Shown: piece by piece, positions 1 to 11,392 of the stretch
Layout: each line of letters starts with the position of its first letter
Position numbering within the stretch: position 1 is the first letter of the stretch
Assembly (NCBI RefSeq): GCF_002078875.1
Contig: NC_034410.1
Coordinates: 79,329,104 to 79,393,103 of the forward strand
Source: Numida meleagris
Taxonomy: Eukaryota; Chordata; Aves; Galliformes; Numididae
Direction of reading: 5' to 3'
DNA length: 64,000 nt
Notes under the pieces: model-generated
What the model was told of the DNA's origin: nothing
The model's database searches: none
The model's input: only the letters and a program-made list of their open reading frames with translations
Position numbers and translations under genes: made by a program

Positions 1-3000
1 CAACTCACTGAATATTCCTATTACAACTGTAAAAAGGAGAGTTGTGGAACGAGATTTATCTTGAGCAGAGTGTTTGCATCTTTTGTTACAAAAATAGAAC
101 ACACACCTTGATTGCCATAGGATGACTCCAACATCAAGATAAAATTAATCATACTAAGCACCAGGATGAAAGCACAAGTAAAGCCTATGAATCAGTATAT
201 TTGGTACTGATTCTTAGTATTACTTTTAGGGTTCTTTTAATCTGGCAGATCTTTCTATTTCATTTTTCCTTCACACCTTGAATGATAGCCAAGATATAGA
301 AAGAATCCTGTACTTCAACATGACTAGGCCATGCCCTGTTCTACTTTTGTTTCAAAGGAACAAAACATATGCAATGAAGGAAAAATAAGATGTATTTGAG
401 AATGTAAAATGCTATACCTAGGCTAATAGAAAAAAAGAAAAATGTTTTTAGGAAGTTTTCATGAAATCTTTAGATAGTATTGAAAGACACCCTTCCCTCC
501 CCCATACCACACACTCTTTGAAACACCAAATCAAATTAAACGATGACTCAAAGTAAAGAGAATCCTTCGAAAAAGAACAGACGAATGTACAGATAATGCT
601 TCTGAGGCTGATATATAGATTTACATAACACAGCATTCAGTTCTGGAGCGTACATCTCACAAATGAGTATGAAATGAACCACAACCAAAAATAATCAACG
701 GTAATTAAAAGAGAATGTGCAAGTTCAAAAAGAAAGGAAGCCAAAATCTCAGTCAGAAAAAAAAAAAGGTTCATTTCCAGCAGGGAAGGAAGAAAGGCAA
801 CAGAAGAATCGGGGTAGCACAGGCAACAGGAGGTTCAGAGGTATGAAGGTCATAGGAAGAGGGTCTGTCAGACGCGCTTGGTGTATGAAGGGAATGATGC
901 ACAACAATAAACTGTTGGGGAAAAATAAAACAATAAAACTATGAATATCGTGTAGGTAACACAAAAGAATGGCTAGCATGCTCAGTAACCTCCAAGAACC
1001 AGATGCCCAAAGGAAGTGTTGCTATGTGTGCCCATGTACTGAAATTCTGAATTCCACGGGTGCTCTGAGACTGACTCCCTGGACACAGTATAAGCTAACA
1101 CGATCCCAAGAGCATGACACCTACTGATATTAAACGTGTCTACAAACTTTGCTTAACTTGGCCTGAATTTAAATTCTCTAGAAGGTACAAGATAGATGAT
1201 ATTGGAGATTCAGCTTCATTCTTTTTCCTCAGATCAGGCTGGACAAGTATGAGAAGTGATGGTGGTATAAGCCTCTTACATCATCCTTACCATTTTCTTG
1301 TTTTACAGATCATCTGTAAGAAAGAAAAAACTGGGCCACTTGAAAGACTTCTGCATCACTGCATTATGATAAGCCAGCAAAATTACCTACTCAGCAACCT
1401 CCAGCTCTCAATTAATTTAGAACCACATGTAGTTTTCTGAGTTTCTGTATCTGCTTTTGCTTTAACAAGTTCCAATCCTTAACAGACTATTTCTACTAAC
1501 TGTGAAAGACTAGATATATATCCAACGTGACTGAAGAAACATGACCAAATTTTGAAATAGTCACAGCTTTCGTCAAATGGCTTATAGTACCCATTAATAT
1601 ATCACTGATATAATGAAAATATAAATAAATAGATATGGGGACAAGGCTCCTTTCTACTCAGTCTCTTAAAATGCACCTGGTATTACCCAGTTTATTGAGA
1701 CTTTCAGGTGATGTGTGACATAACCAAAGCCATGCAAATGAGGTGACAATCTCCATTTCTGTACTACCAAAGCACAGTTAATTGTAAAGTCACAGGCCAT
1801 GAAAAATCGGATTAGTAAGATAAGGAAGGCAACAGGATCGCACAAACGTATCATTTTAAACATGCATACACCATGCAGCTAAGGGTCAACAAGACCAAAA
1901 TTAACAGGAAAGCCCATACAATGAGAATAAAAAGATTAAAAAACAAAATCCAGTTGGAACAATTGCACTCTTGTTTGTGGGAGAGACTCTTACAACTAGA
2001 GCCAGAAAAGCCGAATATCTTAGCAAAAGCCCTATTCATGAATGACTCACGCTCTACCTTAAAGTTTGGAAAACTCCATGAAGAGCGATTACCAACATCC
2101 TCTGTGAAATGAAAATTCTTCAACATGGGTTTCTCAGAGCACAATGGGACAACTGTGCGTCTGCTGGGAAGGAACGAAGGGTAGGGCACAGTGCCTCACA
2201 AACTATGGCAGATCATAAGGAACAAGAATTTAAACTCCACACGATCACATAATTTCTGAATGGGAATCACATCTTGTCAAATTGCTACTGACAGTCACCC
2301 ACTCAGCAAAAAGAGACCACAATCATCAAAGAAAGCTGTTTTGAGAGTGTTTTCAGAACAAATATGCCTTTCATCAATATCTGGCATCAGTAGCTTATCC
2401 TCCTTCCCACCTTGTTCTATGAGAAAACACATTTACTGAGGTTAGAGTCAGGAAGATTGAAAACTTTGTTCTTCTTTGAATCTACCGCCAAAGTCCTATT
2501 TGCAATGCTTGAGGCATTCTCAGGCAATAAAAACCATCATTGCAAAATTCTGTTCTTATACCAGTCACTACGGTATCTAAGCACCTTTTGGAATTGAATT
2601 AGGCAATGTAATTAGCATACGTCATGTGTGCTGCTTACTCTCATGTGTACATCTATACTTGTTTCTCTCCTGTAAATCTATATGCATAGCCCTATGTAGG
2701 TAGAGTACAGCATAATTATAAAGCTAAACTTGTCCCTCTCCAACACTGATGCTTAATGTCTAAAATAAATATCCACTAAACACTATTGCTTTGCTCTCAA
2801 TAAACTGAGGATAATAAAAGCTCACATTATGTTTCCATGTACAAGCTTAATCAAATCATTTTGGCTAGGATATTGTGTATGTTTAAGAGCAAATGATCAA
2901 GCTGATAACATCAGAGCTGCATTGATTAAAGTGTATTTGATCACCAAGGTAGATCAGGAAAGCATTGCAAAATACTGGAGTAGTAGAAACTCAAATGAAG

Positions 3001-4173
3001 CAGAAATATTAATGTAAAGAAGGCCACAACAGATTTTTAATAAAGGGAATATTGTAGGCAAGCTGATGGTATCTACCAAAAAAGGATTTCAGGTACGATA
3101 CGATTTCTGTGCATACGTTGGTAAATAAATGAATCAGGGTTAATCCTCAATAAGGGTCAGGTTTTCTGTTAGTATGGATCTCCTCAATTTTTTTCTCTCC
3201 CCACAATAAAACTCACCAGTCAGTATTTCCTTGGCACAGATAGAAAAATAACACTACATATTTTGTTGGTACTGAACAGCAAAACCACCAACATCGAAGT
3301 ATCAGAGTAACTGCTACCTGTAGAATAATTTTGGTACAGAAAACGCCTTGCAAAAAAGTCTTTGTCAAATAAGCAGCTAATGGAGGCATTTCTCTATCCC
3401 ATAGTTTGGAGACAGACTCCTAACCTTCAAAGAAGTGTCCATGTGATGCCATAATATGCAGAGCTTTGCTGCCTTTACAGGATCTCCATGGGTGTGCAGG
3501 TCAAGCCCATAGGGAATACACTAAATGATCAAAGACTTGGATCGTGTACAAAGAATTAAAGACAGTCAATGGATAAGCATGAAAAAGTAACGAAAACATG
3601 CTTTTCACAAATACCCAAGGATGTGGAAACTATCTTATTATTTTCGTCTGATAACAGTTATGCCCCAAGGGGAAGAGCACACAAAAGAGTATCCAGAGAT
3701 GTCAAGGAAGATGTATCCATTAGGACAGGAAGGCCTTTAACAACACACAGCTCGTGTAAATGGTTTAATTTTCCTGAAGGGAGACACCCTGCAGTTTTCA
3801 GCCTAGACTCACAGACCTACTGACTCCCAAAGGAATTTGTCTATGCAGAGAAAGTGTTAGTACAGAAGATTAAAGATGGAGAATTAATATAAGGCAATGA
3901 ATTTTTGCTTCCAGTTGGGTGAATTCGCGTGTTTTGATGGTTGTTTTAAAATGTTTTAATGGCCAGGGATCTCTTGCAAACCTGCCTCCAAACAAGTGCT
4001 TAATTTACTTTGCATTAATTAGTTACACTGCATTGGGCATTTCAAAAAAAAACAGGCTGGAAAAAAGGGAAAAAGCAGACACACATGTACAGAGAGGAAA
4101 GTCTGGAAAAGCTACCCTCTGAGAGTAATTATCAACAGACATGGAATGCAAATACATATATTTTGAAACATAC
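1..4173 (-). other. COBL: COBL intron, downstream part (partial)
   Basis: Sequence after the proline-rich exon. I found no further COBL exon on the minus strand, so the next exon lies beyond the window edge. The region is AT-rich with scattered A-tracts and no CR1 or mariner copy. The longest minus-strand frame (1851-2189) has a T-rich hydrophobic stretch and is discussed under findings; it is probably not coding. Confidence 0.8.
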
Positions 4174-4344
4174 GTTTAGGTACCAGTTTTGTTGGTGCTG
4201 TAACATCTGCTTCTCTGTAAGAGACTGCTGGATCCATATTGTCTCTGTCAGGAGGAGGGTAAGGTGGGGGTGGGGGGATCACTAACTGGGGTGGGCCACG
4301 AGTGGGGCCCCTAGGAGGCTTTTGTGGCACCTGCCGTCCATCAC
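4174..4344 (-). CDS. COBL: COBL exon, proline-rich segment
   Basis: This 171-base exon enters and leaves in phase 1. The acceptor is GATCCCCTGTAG and the donor AAAC|GTATGT. The first codon completes a glycine, then DGRQVPQKPPRGPTRGPPQL, VIPPPPPYPPPDRDNMDPAV and SYREADVTAPTKLVPK. Mammalian COBL carries VPQKPPRGTARGPPQLVLPP followed by PPPYPPPD at this point. The polyproline run is a likely ligand for SH3 domains or profilin (inference). The acceptor is weak, with few pyrimidines before the TAG, and the exon is symmetric, so skipping would be silent for frame. The next exon, expected to be long, was not found below this point. Confidence 0.95.
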
Positions 4345-7201
4345 CTACAGGGGATCAATTGACTAGTTACTTCAGCATCAAGACAATGTGTGCTTACTGT
4401 TTTTATAACACGCGTTGATTTTCCCTTACCCATATCCAAAGTCTCTCTGGATATAATTCTGTTCTTATTTAAACCCAGGTAATTAAGGGAGAAGGAAAAG
4501 CCTGGACTCCTTCATCAACGAGACTAGAACCAGGCCCAAAACATGTGTACATCACAACTAACAGTTGATATCTTTATTGGTGTTTTGCCAAATATAAGGA
4601 AGGAGAAAAATAATTGAAAAAAGAAAAGGCAAAAGCTACAAAAGGAAATGAAACATGAGAAAAAGGTTTTATTATCCCTAAGTGTCAAAGTGAATGAATT
4701 TCTTGACCTCTAGGATACTTGATGCGACTATTTTCCTCACTCTGTAAGAGGAAAAGGAAAATGCCTCAAATCAGTATTTTTAAGTAGGTATCTTGACAGG
4801 TTTTTCTTTTTCTAGGTAGTTTTTGTATCATTTTGTCACTGTGGAGAAGCAGCTGATTAAGTCATTCTTAACAAAACTGTTAAGCTATCAAAGGAAACAC
4901 TCATAACTTTGTGAGCCTATTTCAATACTATATGTAATAACTAAATAGATAAGCATCATTGCACTATGCTGTGGTGCTGAAAAGCTGCTGCCAGTTTGCA
5001 GCATATAGACCTAGAGCTATTGCAATTCAGAATGTCCTCAGAAGCTGAAAGCAAGCTGAGGAAACAAGACCATCTGCTTTCTCTGCTCTCATGACCTGCC
5101 TTAGGCATCTGCAATTGGTCACTGCTGAAAATGGATACTAGCTGAGACGGACCTCTTGCCTGCTCCATTCTCATTGCTGCTGCGCTCTTAGGCTCATGCT
5201 CTGGTGCTGCTGAGAATGGGAGTAGCACCAAGAGTGAGGAAAAAAGATTAAATCATTACTAGTTAGGAGTCACTAGTTTGTAGAGACTCGAGACACAATT
5301 AAATGCTGCCAATATGCGGACTCTTTTTAACTGCTTTGAGAAAACAGCACAATGCTTTGGGATCAGAACAAGTGACTCAGTATTGAATACTGAAGTGCTC
5401 CCCATCTGCCTGTTTGAGAATATTTTAAATAGGATCTTTTGCTTGGATTCATGAGGCTAAGTTGGGAGATGCACAGGTAGCTTTAATCCTTTTTCATCAT
5501 GAGGCTGCCTATTTCTCACAGCACATTTCCCCCTCACTACTGTCTTGCTTTTTTCACAGCTTTTCCTTCCTGATTTCAGAGCCATCTGTGCTTTCTCATC
5601 ATTTTCATCCAAGGGCCTAAAAGAGAAGCTGTTTTACCAGTCTTCCTTTGCTGTAACATTTCTCCTTGTAAATGAACGTATTCATTCAAGAAAGTAGCAG
5701 AAAATGAGAAGCACTGAGGACTGAGCTACTGTGGGATGAGCTCTTTGTCAGAGTAAATTAATAAGGCTCCAGTAAAGTAAACGATACTAAAGAACCCTAC
5801 ATCAACAGTCTGGCCAGCAAGCACTTACGTACACAGCACTGAATGACCAGAAGTGGTTCTGCTCTGCTTTATTTCAGCTGCAACATTCTGAGCACTGATA
5901 CAAAATAAAATTAACACTTAAAAAAAGTTAAAGCACCAAGTGTTATCAATCATCAACTTGCAATAGGGCAAGGCATGAGAAGTGTCAGGCTGTGACATCA
6001 GCAATAGTTAAAAGTAAGCCTATTTGCTGAAAACTCCCGTGTTATATAGCACAGATATAACATTCCCCTTGGGGGGCTTAAATAAGAGATGTCAGTGGAG
6101 TCGAGCATGTCACAAGATAATGGACTCCTGCTGCTGCATAAATGCTGAGGCATTAAATGTGAAGCATTTACTGAAAATAAATGTTGGAACAAAGCCAAGA
6201 GGTTTCTTTCTGAACTGTGAGGCATTTGTAATGTAAGCAATTATGTATGACAGGATGTCATATCTGTATGTCTTAGGCACTTTATGGAACATGAGGTCAA
6301 AGGCATGAACTGAAGTGCACTGAGTGCATTACAGCACTTAAAGAATGATTCTCTTAATGTACTGAAAAACGAGTTCCAATATGTGAGGTTATTATCTCGT
6401 ATCTTTGCCCATCATAAAATCACTTTGTTTGCTAAAAAGCATAATCTTGGGGTCCTCACTTGGGCAAAGCTCCCACCGGCCTGAATGAGCTTGCAGTCAG
6501 ATAACAATAGAGGTCTGTGAGAGCATTTTTCAGTCTTCCTATATGACAGTAAAGGTGTCACATACAGCTGAAGACCACAGTTCCTTTACTGTCTCCAGCT
6601 ACATATGGAATTCCTTTAAGAGCACCAGTTCTTTTCTTCTAGCTAAAGACTAAGGAGAAATTAATTTAAAATAACATCAAGGAACACATTCAAAATAAAA
6701 ACTTCACTGAATATGGTGAGTTGATATCAAACTTTTGGAGGACTACAGGAAAATGTCTTTCAGTTTTAGGAAAATTTAGAAGAACTTGAACTAGCTTGAT
6801 TGTACTTAAGCTCTAGTAGAACCCCATGGCTTCAGATGGATTCACAGTTGCCTGGCCTATTTCCTTATTTCCCATTTACTAGCAAAACCATCATGACCTT
6901 GGAGGCACAGAAAAGGCCCAGAGCAAGTGCTTTGGAATATCTATCTTGTACCAAACATTCAAATCGTCCACAGGGTCATCTACATTTTACTACTCCAAAG
7001 TCCTCTGCATGGTGCCATTAAAACAAGAGGCAATATACAAACACTTATTTCCAGACTTTCATTCTGTAGAGTAAATGCATTTTTTTCCCCCAAGGTTATA
7101 AAATTTCCCAACTCAAAGCATAACAGAATTAATAAAACTCTGAACACTGACTGCTGAAAGCACATGCATGGAATTACACAGGAGAAACGAACACCTCTCA
7201 C
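4345..7201 (-). other. COBL: COBL intron between proline-rich and second KRRAP exons
   Basis: An intron of 2,857 bases joining phase-1 ends. No recognisable repeat was seen. A somewhat GC-richer block at 4956-5231 carries an open minus-strand frame, but it has no matching acceptor and donor and no similarity I recognise. Confidence 0.85.
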
Positions 7202-7340
7202 CCATTGTGCTCTTTCTCTTGTCTTCCATCTCTTCCCTCCTATTTGGCATGGCAGGAGTGGGTGGAGCAGACTGAGTTGGTGGAAGAGGTGCACGCCTCT
7301 TCTTTTTCTGTAGATCATTTAGAGATGCTCCTTGTGAAAT
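7202..7340 (-). CDS. COBL: COBL exon, second KRRAP motif
   Basis: This 139-base exon enters in phase 0 after the acceptor CAATTTTATTAG and leaves in phase 1 at ATGG|GTGAGA. It encodes [40 protein letters not shown] and KRKSTM plus the first base of the next codon. The mammalian counterpart reads [20 protein letters not shown] and ends NRTEDKEENRKSTM. KKKRRAP is the second syndapin-type KRRAP motif, and it sits about 35 residues after the end of the first. The acceptor is a TAG preceded by a U/A-rich rather than strongly pyrimidine tract. The basic EDKRKSTM tail is conserved. Confidence 0.95.
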
Positions 7341-7934
7341 CTAATAAAATTGAAAAATACACAAAGTAAAGGATGTGTTGGTGCTATTTTAAGTTATCAA
7401 TAACATAAAAAGTGACTGTCACATGACCTAATTTATTTAGCACACAGCATCACAAAAATACTTAAAATAAGTATTTCTAGTGACAAGGGGAGATTGATAA
7501 GACAGAAGAGAAGAGGCATACTAATGCACTCAGAGAAGGAAAGGGGCAAGAACTGCAAACAAATGTCACAACAGAACTACCAGTCTGTTTCATTAGATAT
7601 TTTTGGTAGAAGGAGATTGCAGAGCAATGCATAGTATGACACTACGTGTAATGACAGGCTTAACTCATACCATGCTCTTGTTTTCACCATTGGTTTCTTC
7701 AGATCTTAAACTATGGTTAAATACTCCAATCTGTATACGTAGGGAATAAATACTCTCTCATTTCTTTCATTTTCTCTCAAACCAATGCTTCAGGACTTGT
7801 GAGAAAAGTATCAAAATTTGAGGTCTGCTTGTATAATGATAAGAGATGATACTGTACTCGATTTATGTTTACTGGACTTCTTAGACATAGTTCCAAAGAT
7901 CTGTAACACCTCTGCTTCCAAAAGTTGCAACATG

Positions 7935-7950
7935 TTGGCTGGCCAGCCAA
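7935..7950. repeat. 16-base perfect palindrome
   Basis: ttggctggccagccaa is identical to its reverse complement. Confidence 0.9.
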
Positions 7951-8593
7951 AGCTTCGTTACTGTTTACACTGCTTTTTATAATATGAAACATTTTATTAG
8001 AAGTGACTTGGGTTTCACTGCATTGCATAATATTTTCTGTTGATTGTTGGAACATAGCTCTGTTTCCTTTCACCGGAAGAATAATTAAAAAAAAACAACA
8101 AAAAAACATATGAAAATCTGTTGAATTTTTGTATTTGAAAAGTACAAGCAATGCTAGACAAAACCAGGCACAGCTGAGGCAGAGGGTAATGGAGGCTGCC
8201 CACACATAGCATGCTGTTAGCATTCCTCAGTCTTCCCTCATACCGCTTCACTGCTCTGTCCATCTTGATAATCTACATAGCTGAAGATACATAATATAAA
8301 GAACCGCCTGGCAGTTTTTTAATATTATGAAGGCCTAGATAATAACAATCATTCCTTTCCTCCAAAAGACTGGTGAACTCTCAAAATACATTTGTTGTGG
8401 GCAATTTCATTAAATGAATAGTAGCTTCACACTGCTCAAAGCTATTACCAGAGATCACAGGAAAAGCATTCATTTGTCCTTTCCTAGGCTGAGTGGGAAC
8501 TCTGAGGATAAACAAATTTTACAAAGAAAAGAGCCTCCCTCTCCCAGCCTTCCTTTTCAAAAGTCCTCAGGAAGGGTCTAGTTTATAAAACAT

Positions 8594-8638
8594 GGAAACT
8601 CAATTACCTTGCAGGACAATGCTCTAACCACTATGCCA
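8594..8638 (-). repeat. possible tRNA-derived SINE relic
   Basis: The minus strand reads tggcatagtggttagagc (8638-8621), close to a polymerase III A box as found at the head of tRNA-derived SINEs. After a short spacer, ggtaattgagtttcc (8608-8594) is a degenerate B-box-like match. No tRNA cloverleaf can be drawn, and the body downstream is not recognisable. Confidence 0.3.
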
Positions 8639-10640
8639 CAGGACATACAGATGCTCTCCACCTGTTCTTGGTGTCCTGCACATGAAGAAATTTGGTAGTA
8701 ACTGCACTGCCATTAGAGCACATTAACCAGGATGAGCTGCGGGCTACAGCAAACAGGGACAGAAGGTGGGGAAGGAAAGGTGTTCTGGTTCTGGAAAGGT
8801 GTCCTCGTTTTAGGACTCGCTAACATGGACTGCTTCTGTATTTTATATTAAATATCCATTGGGCATGGCACGTGACTAAAGCCAGGGAGGTCAATCTAGA
8901 TAAAACTAAGCATAGCTAATGGCCAAGAATGTTGCCCAAAACTTCAGGGAATTTGAAAAAAATACCTTTCTCTTCAGAAAAGAGCACCAGGCCAAACATT
9001 CAGTAAGAGGTACAGCAAAAACTGAGAGTTTCTCAGGAAAACTTTTATTCAAATTAATAAAGTTACATATGGGGCATCTCTTCTGATGAAGAAACTGTCT
9101 GCTAGTTGTTAGAAACTGATTATAATTGACTAAAGTTGGATTTAGGTTTTTTTTTAATTTATTTTTTACAGCACAAAAATGCTCAGTAATCAGTTGAATA
9201 AGGATGGGAAGCTCTGTTCAGTTAAACAGGCTCATCAGGCTTTGGTTTTGCAGACTAGGAATTACACAGAGGACAGCTACCTAATTCTGCACTCTTCACA
9301 CTTATTTAGGGTAATTGGCAAAAGGCACTCAGAAAAAAAATCACAGTTCTCTGCTCTGCCTTTTAGAATAAGCAAATACATTATAGCTTTTAATACTCGA
9401 TTCTTTAGGATAGTACTTAACAAAAAAGAGAAAATAAGTGAAGAGGGGATGAGACTGAACATTAAAATCTAACTCTAATGTCCAAAATTTTGTAGCTATG
9501 AAGAATCACCTGAGAGACAGGCAGAATTAGAATTTCCCCAATACTTGATGAGTACAGGCTATGACTTTTGCAGCTATTTAATAGCATCTTTTAGCTTCCA
9601 GATTCACTTAGGTCTCTCCAAGCAGAAAGGTCACTTTACTTGAGGATAAAAAATGGATAACAAGAGATTTAAATGATAAGCATAGGAAACCTCGAGAATC
9701 AAGGCAGAAAGAAAAAATGTTTTTCCACTTGAAATGGTAGAGATAACTAATCAACCCTCACTGAGTACCAGGTAAGTGAAGGATATTAGTCTGGTATAAC
9801 CAAATTCCTAAAAGATACGTTACGGGGTTACAAAGAAGAAAGAATTCTTGATAGAAGCTAACTTATATCAGCTATGAGTGTTCTTATTTAGTGGAACCTT
9901 TTAAGGAATGTTAGACAGATGTATAGGTGAATAAACTGCTACTGACAAAAAAAAAGCTAAAAAATAGCTAGTACACAACTGCAAGAATTAAAGTCTTGTC
10001 AAATACACACACAAAAACTTTTATTGTATGGTCAGCAAAACACAGCATACTTCATAAACACCATAAAGAAAATGAACTGTGCTGAAAGCTAGACAGACTA
10101 CAATGCGTGTAAGAAGTGTCTAGTTAAAGAACAGGTTATAAAAATTGTTAAAGTAGTTCTTTAAAGCTAACCTCAGTAAACATATGAGGCTAAACATCAA
10201 TACTAAAAAAACCACAAAGAACATTCTGTTTCCTCTTTGCAATTGTATATACTGAAACAATAGAACTTGAAAATAAGTTGTTATGGCTGGCTGCTTCTTT
10301 TATGAAGAAATCAAGCCTTAACAACATTATCTGAAGTAATTTCCCATTCAAATTTTGTTACAGGAGCCCCTCTCTGAATGTAATAGAGTATTTCCAATTC
10401 TTAGCACCTTCAACTATCTATTATTTTTTAAGGAACTAGATGAAATTATGAGGTGATCTTCAACTCGTGCAACACTTACTAACATATTTAAATGTTACGT
10501 GTTCTCTGACTATAACTAATACCATCAACTGAACTAGAGATGAATGAAGTGGGTCGAAAAGACCTAAATCTGACAAACGGTGCAATTTGTTTCCATACTG
10601 ATGACAATAAATATGACGCAAAAAAAAAATCCGTTAAATT

Positions 10641-10845
10641 CGTATCACAGAATCACAGAATTGTAGAGGCTGGAAGGGACCTCTAGAGATCATCCAGTCC
10701 AACACCACTGCAGCAGGCTCCCCAGAGCAGGTTGCACAGGAAGGTGTCCAGATGGGTCTTGAGTATCTCCAGAGAAGGAGACTCCACAACCCCCCTAGGC
10801 AGCTTCATATCATGACTCACATGCTGTTTGAAAAATATGTCCAAT
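10641..10845 (-). mobile_element. CR1 retrotransposon fragment, 5'-truncated
   Basis: The plus strand opens with tatcacagaatcacagaatt, followed by ggctggaagggacctctag and agatcatccagtccaacacc, the reverse complement of the CR1 3' untranslated end. The middle contains gaaggtgtccagatgggtct and gagactccacaacccccct. The 3' end therefore lies at the low coordinate and the element points to the minus strand. Similarity fades after about 10845, as expected of a copy truncated by incomplete reverse transcription. Confidence 0.93.
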
Positions 10846-11347
10846 ACTGCAAACAAAATATTTGAGGAATGTTCTGAATGTGGCTTCTTTCTGTCAAAGT
10901 TCAAAACCTGTATTAAAATTGGAGGGCTCAAAACATACTGAGAGCAAAATAACGTTACAAGGAGGCTATGTGCCAAAGGAAAGGAGGAAAGGTACCCTAC
11001 AAGGATGATGCTAGAAAATTTCAGTCAGTAGCATTTGACAGTCATGTAACTTGCAAAAGGGCTCTGGAGATTGTAACAGTGAACGTATAAATTGAATTTA
11101 TTTTTAAGTGTAAGAGTTCAGTATTTTGTCTGGGTTACACTGCACCAAATAAGCTGTCATGAAAAATATCAATGGAGATCGAAGGAAACAAAAGCCATGA
11201 TCATAAAAAATTCACTGAGTGTTCAAAGACAAGGAGGTGCTCAGATAAAGTTCCAGTGGGAGCTCTGCTCCTCTGCTTTGCCTGTCTCGACTCATAGGTC
11301 AGCCACTGCTTTTGTGTTTATCACCCCCCCACTATTAAGCTTCTAAC

Positions 11348-11392
11348 AGAATCATAGAATCGCTCCGGCTGGAAAAGACCTTAAAGATCAAC
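11348..11392 (-). mobile_element. CR1 3' terminal scrap
   Basis: The plus strand reads agaatcatagaatcgctccg then gctggaaaagaccttaaaga, the antisense of the CR1 3' terminus. Only about 45 bases remain, so it is a very short insertion or a remnant. Confidence 0.85.

Noticed and set aside
4956..5231. 91-codon minus-strand frame with protein-like composition between two COBL exons
   Set aside because: I found no paired splice sites that keep phase and no similarity to COBL; kept only as a note in the intron entry.
7777..8223. 148-codon minus-strand open frame
   Set aside because: No recognisable domain, no paired splice sites and composition typical of AT-rich intronic DNA; lies inside the 23 kb intron.
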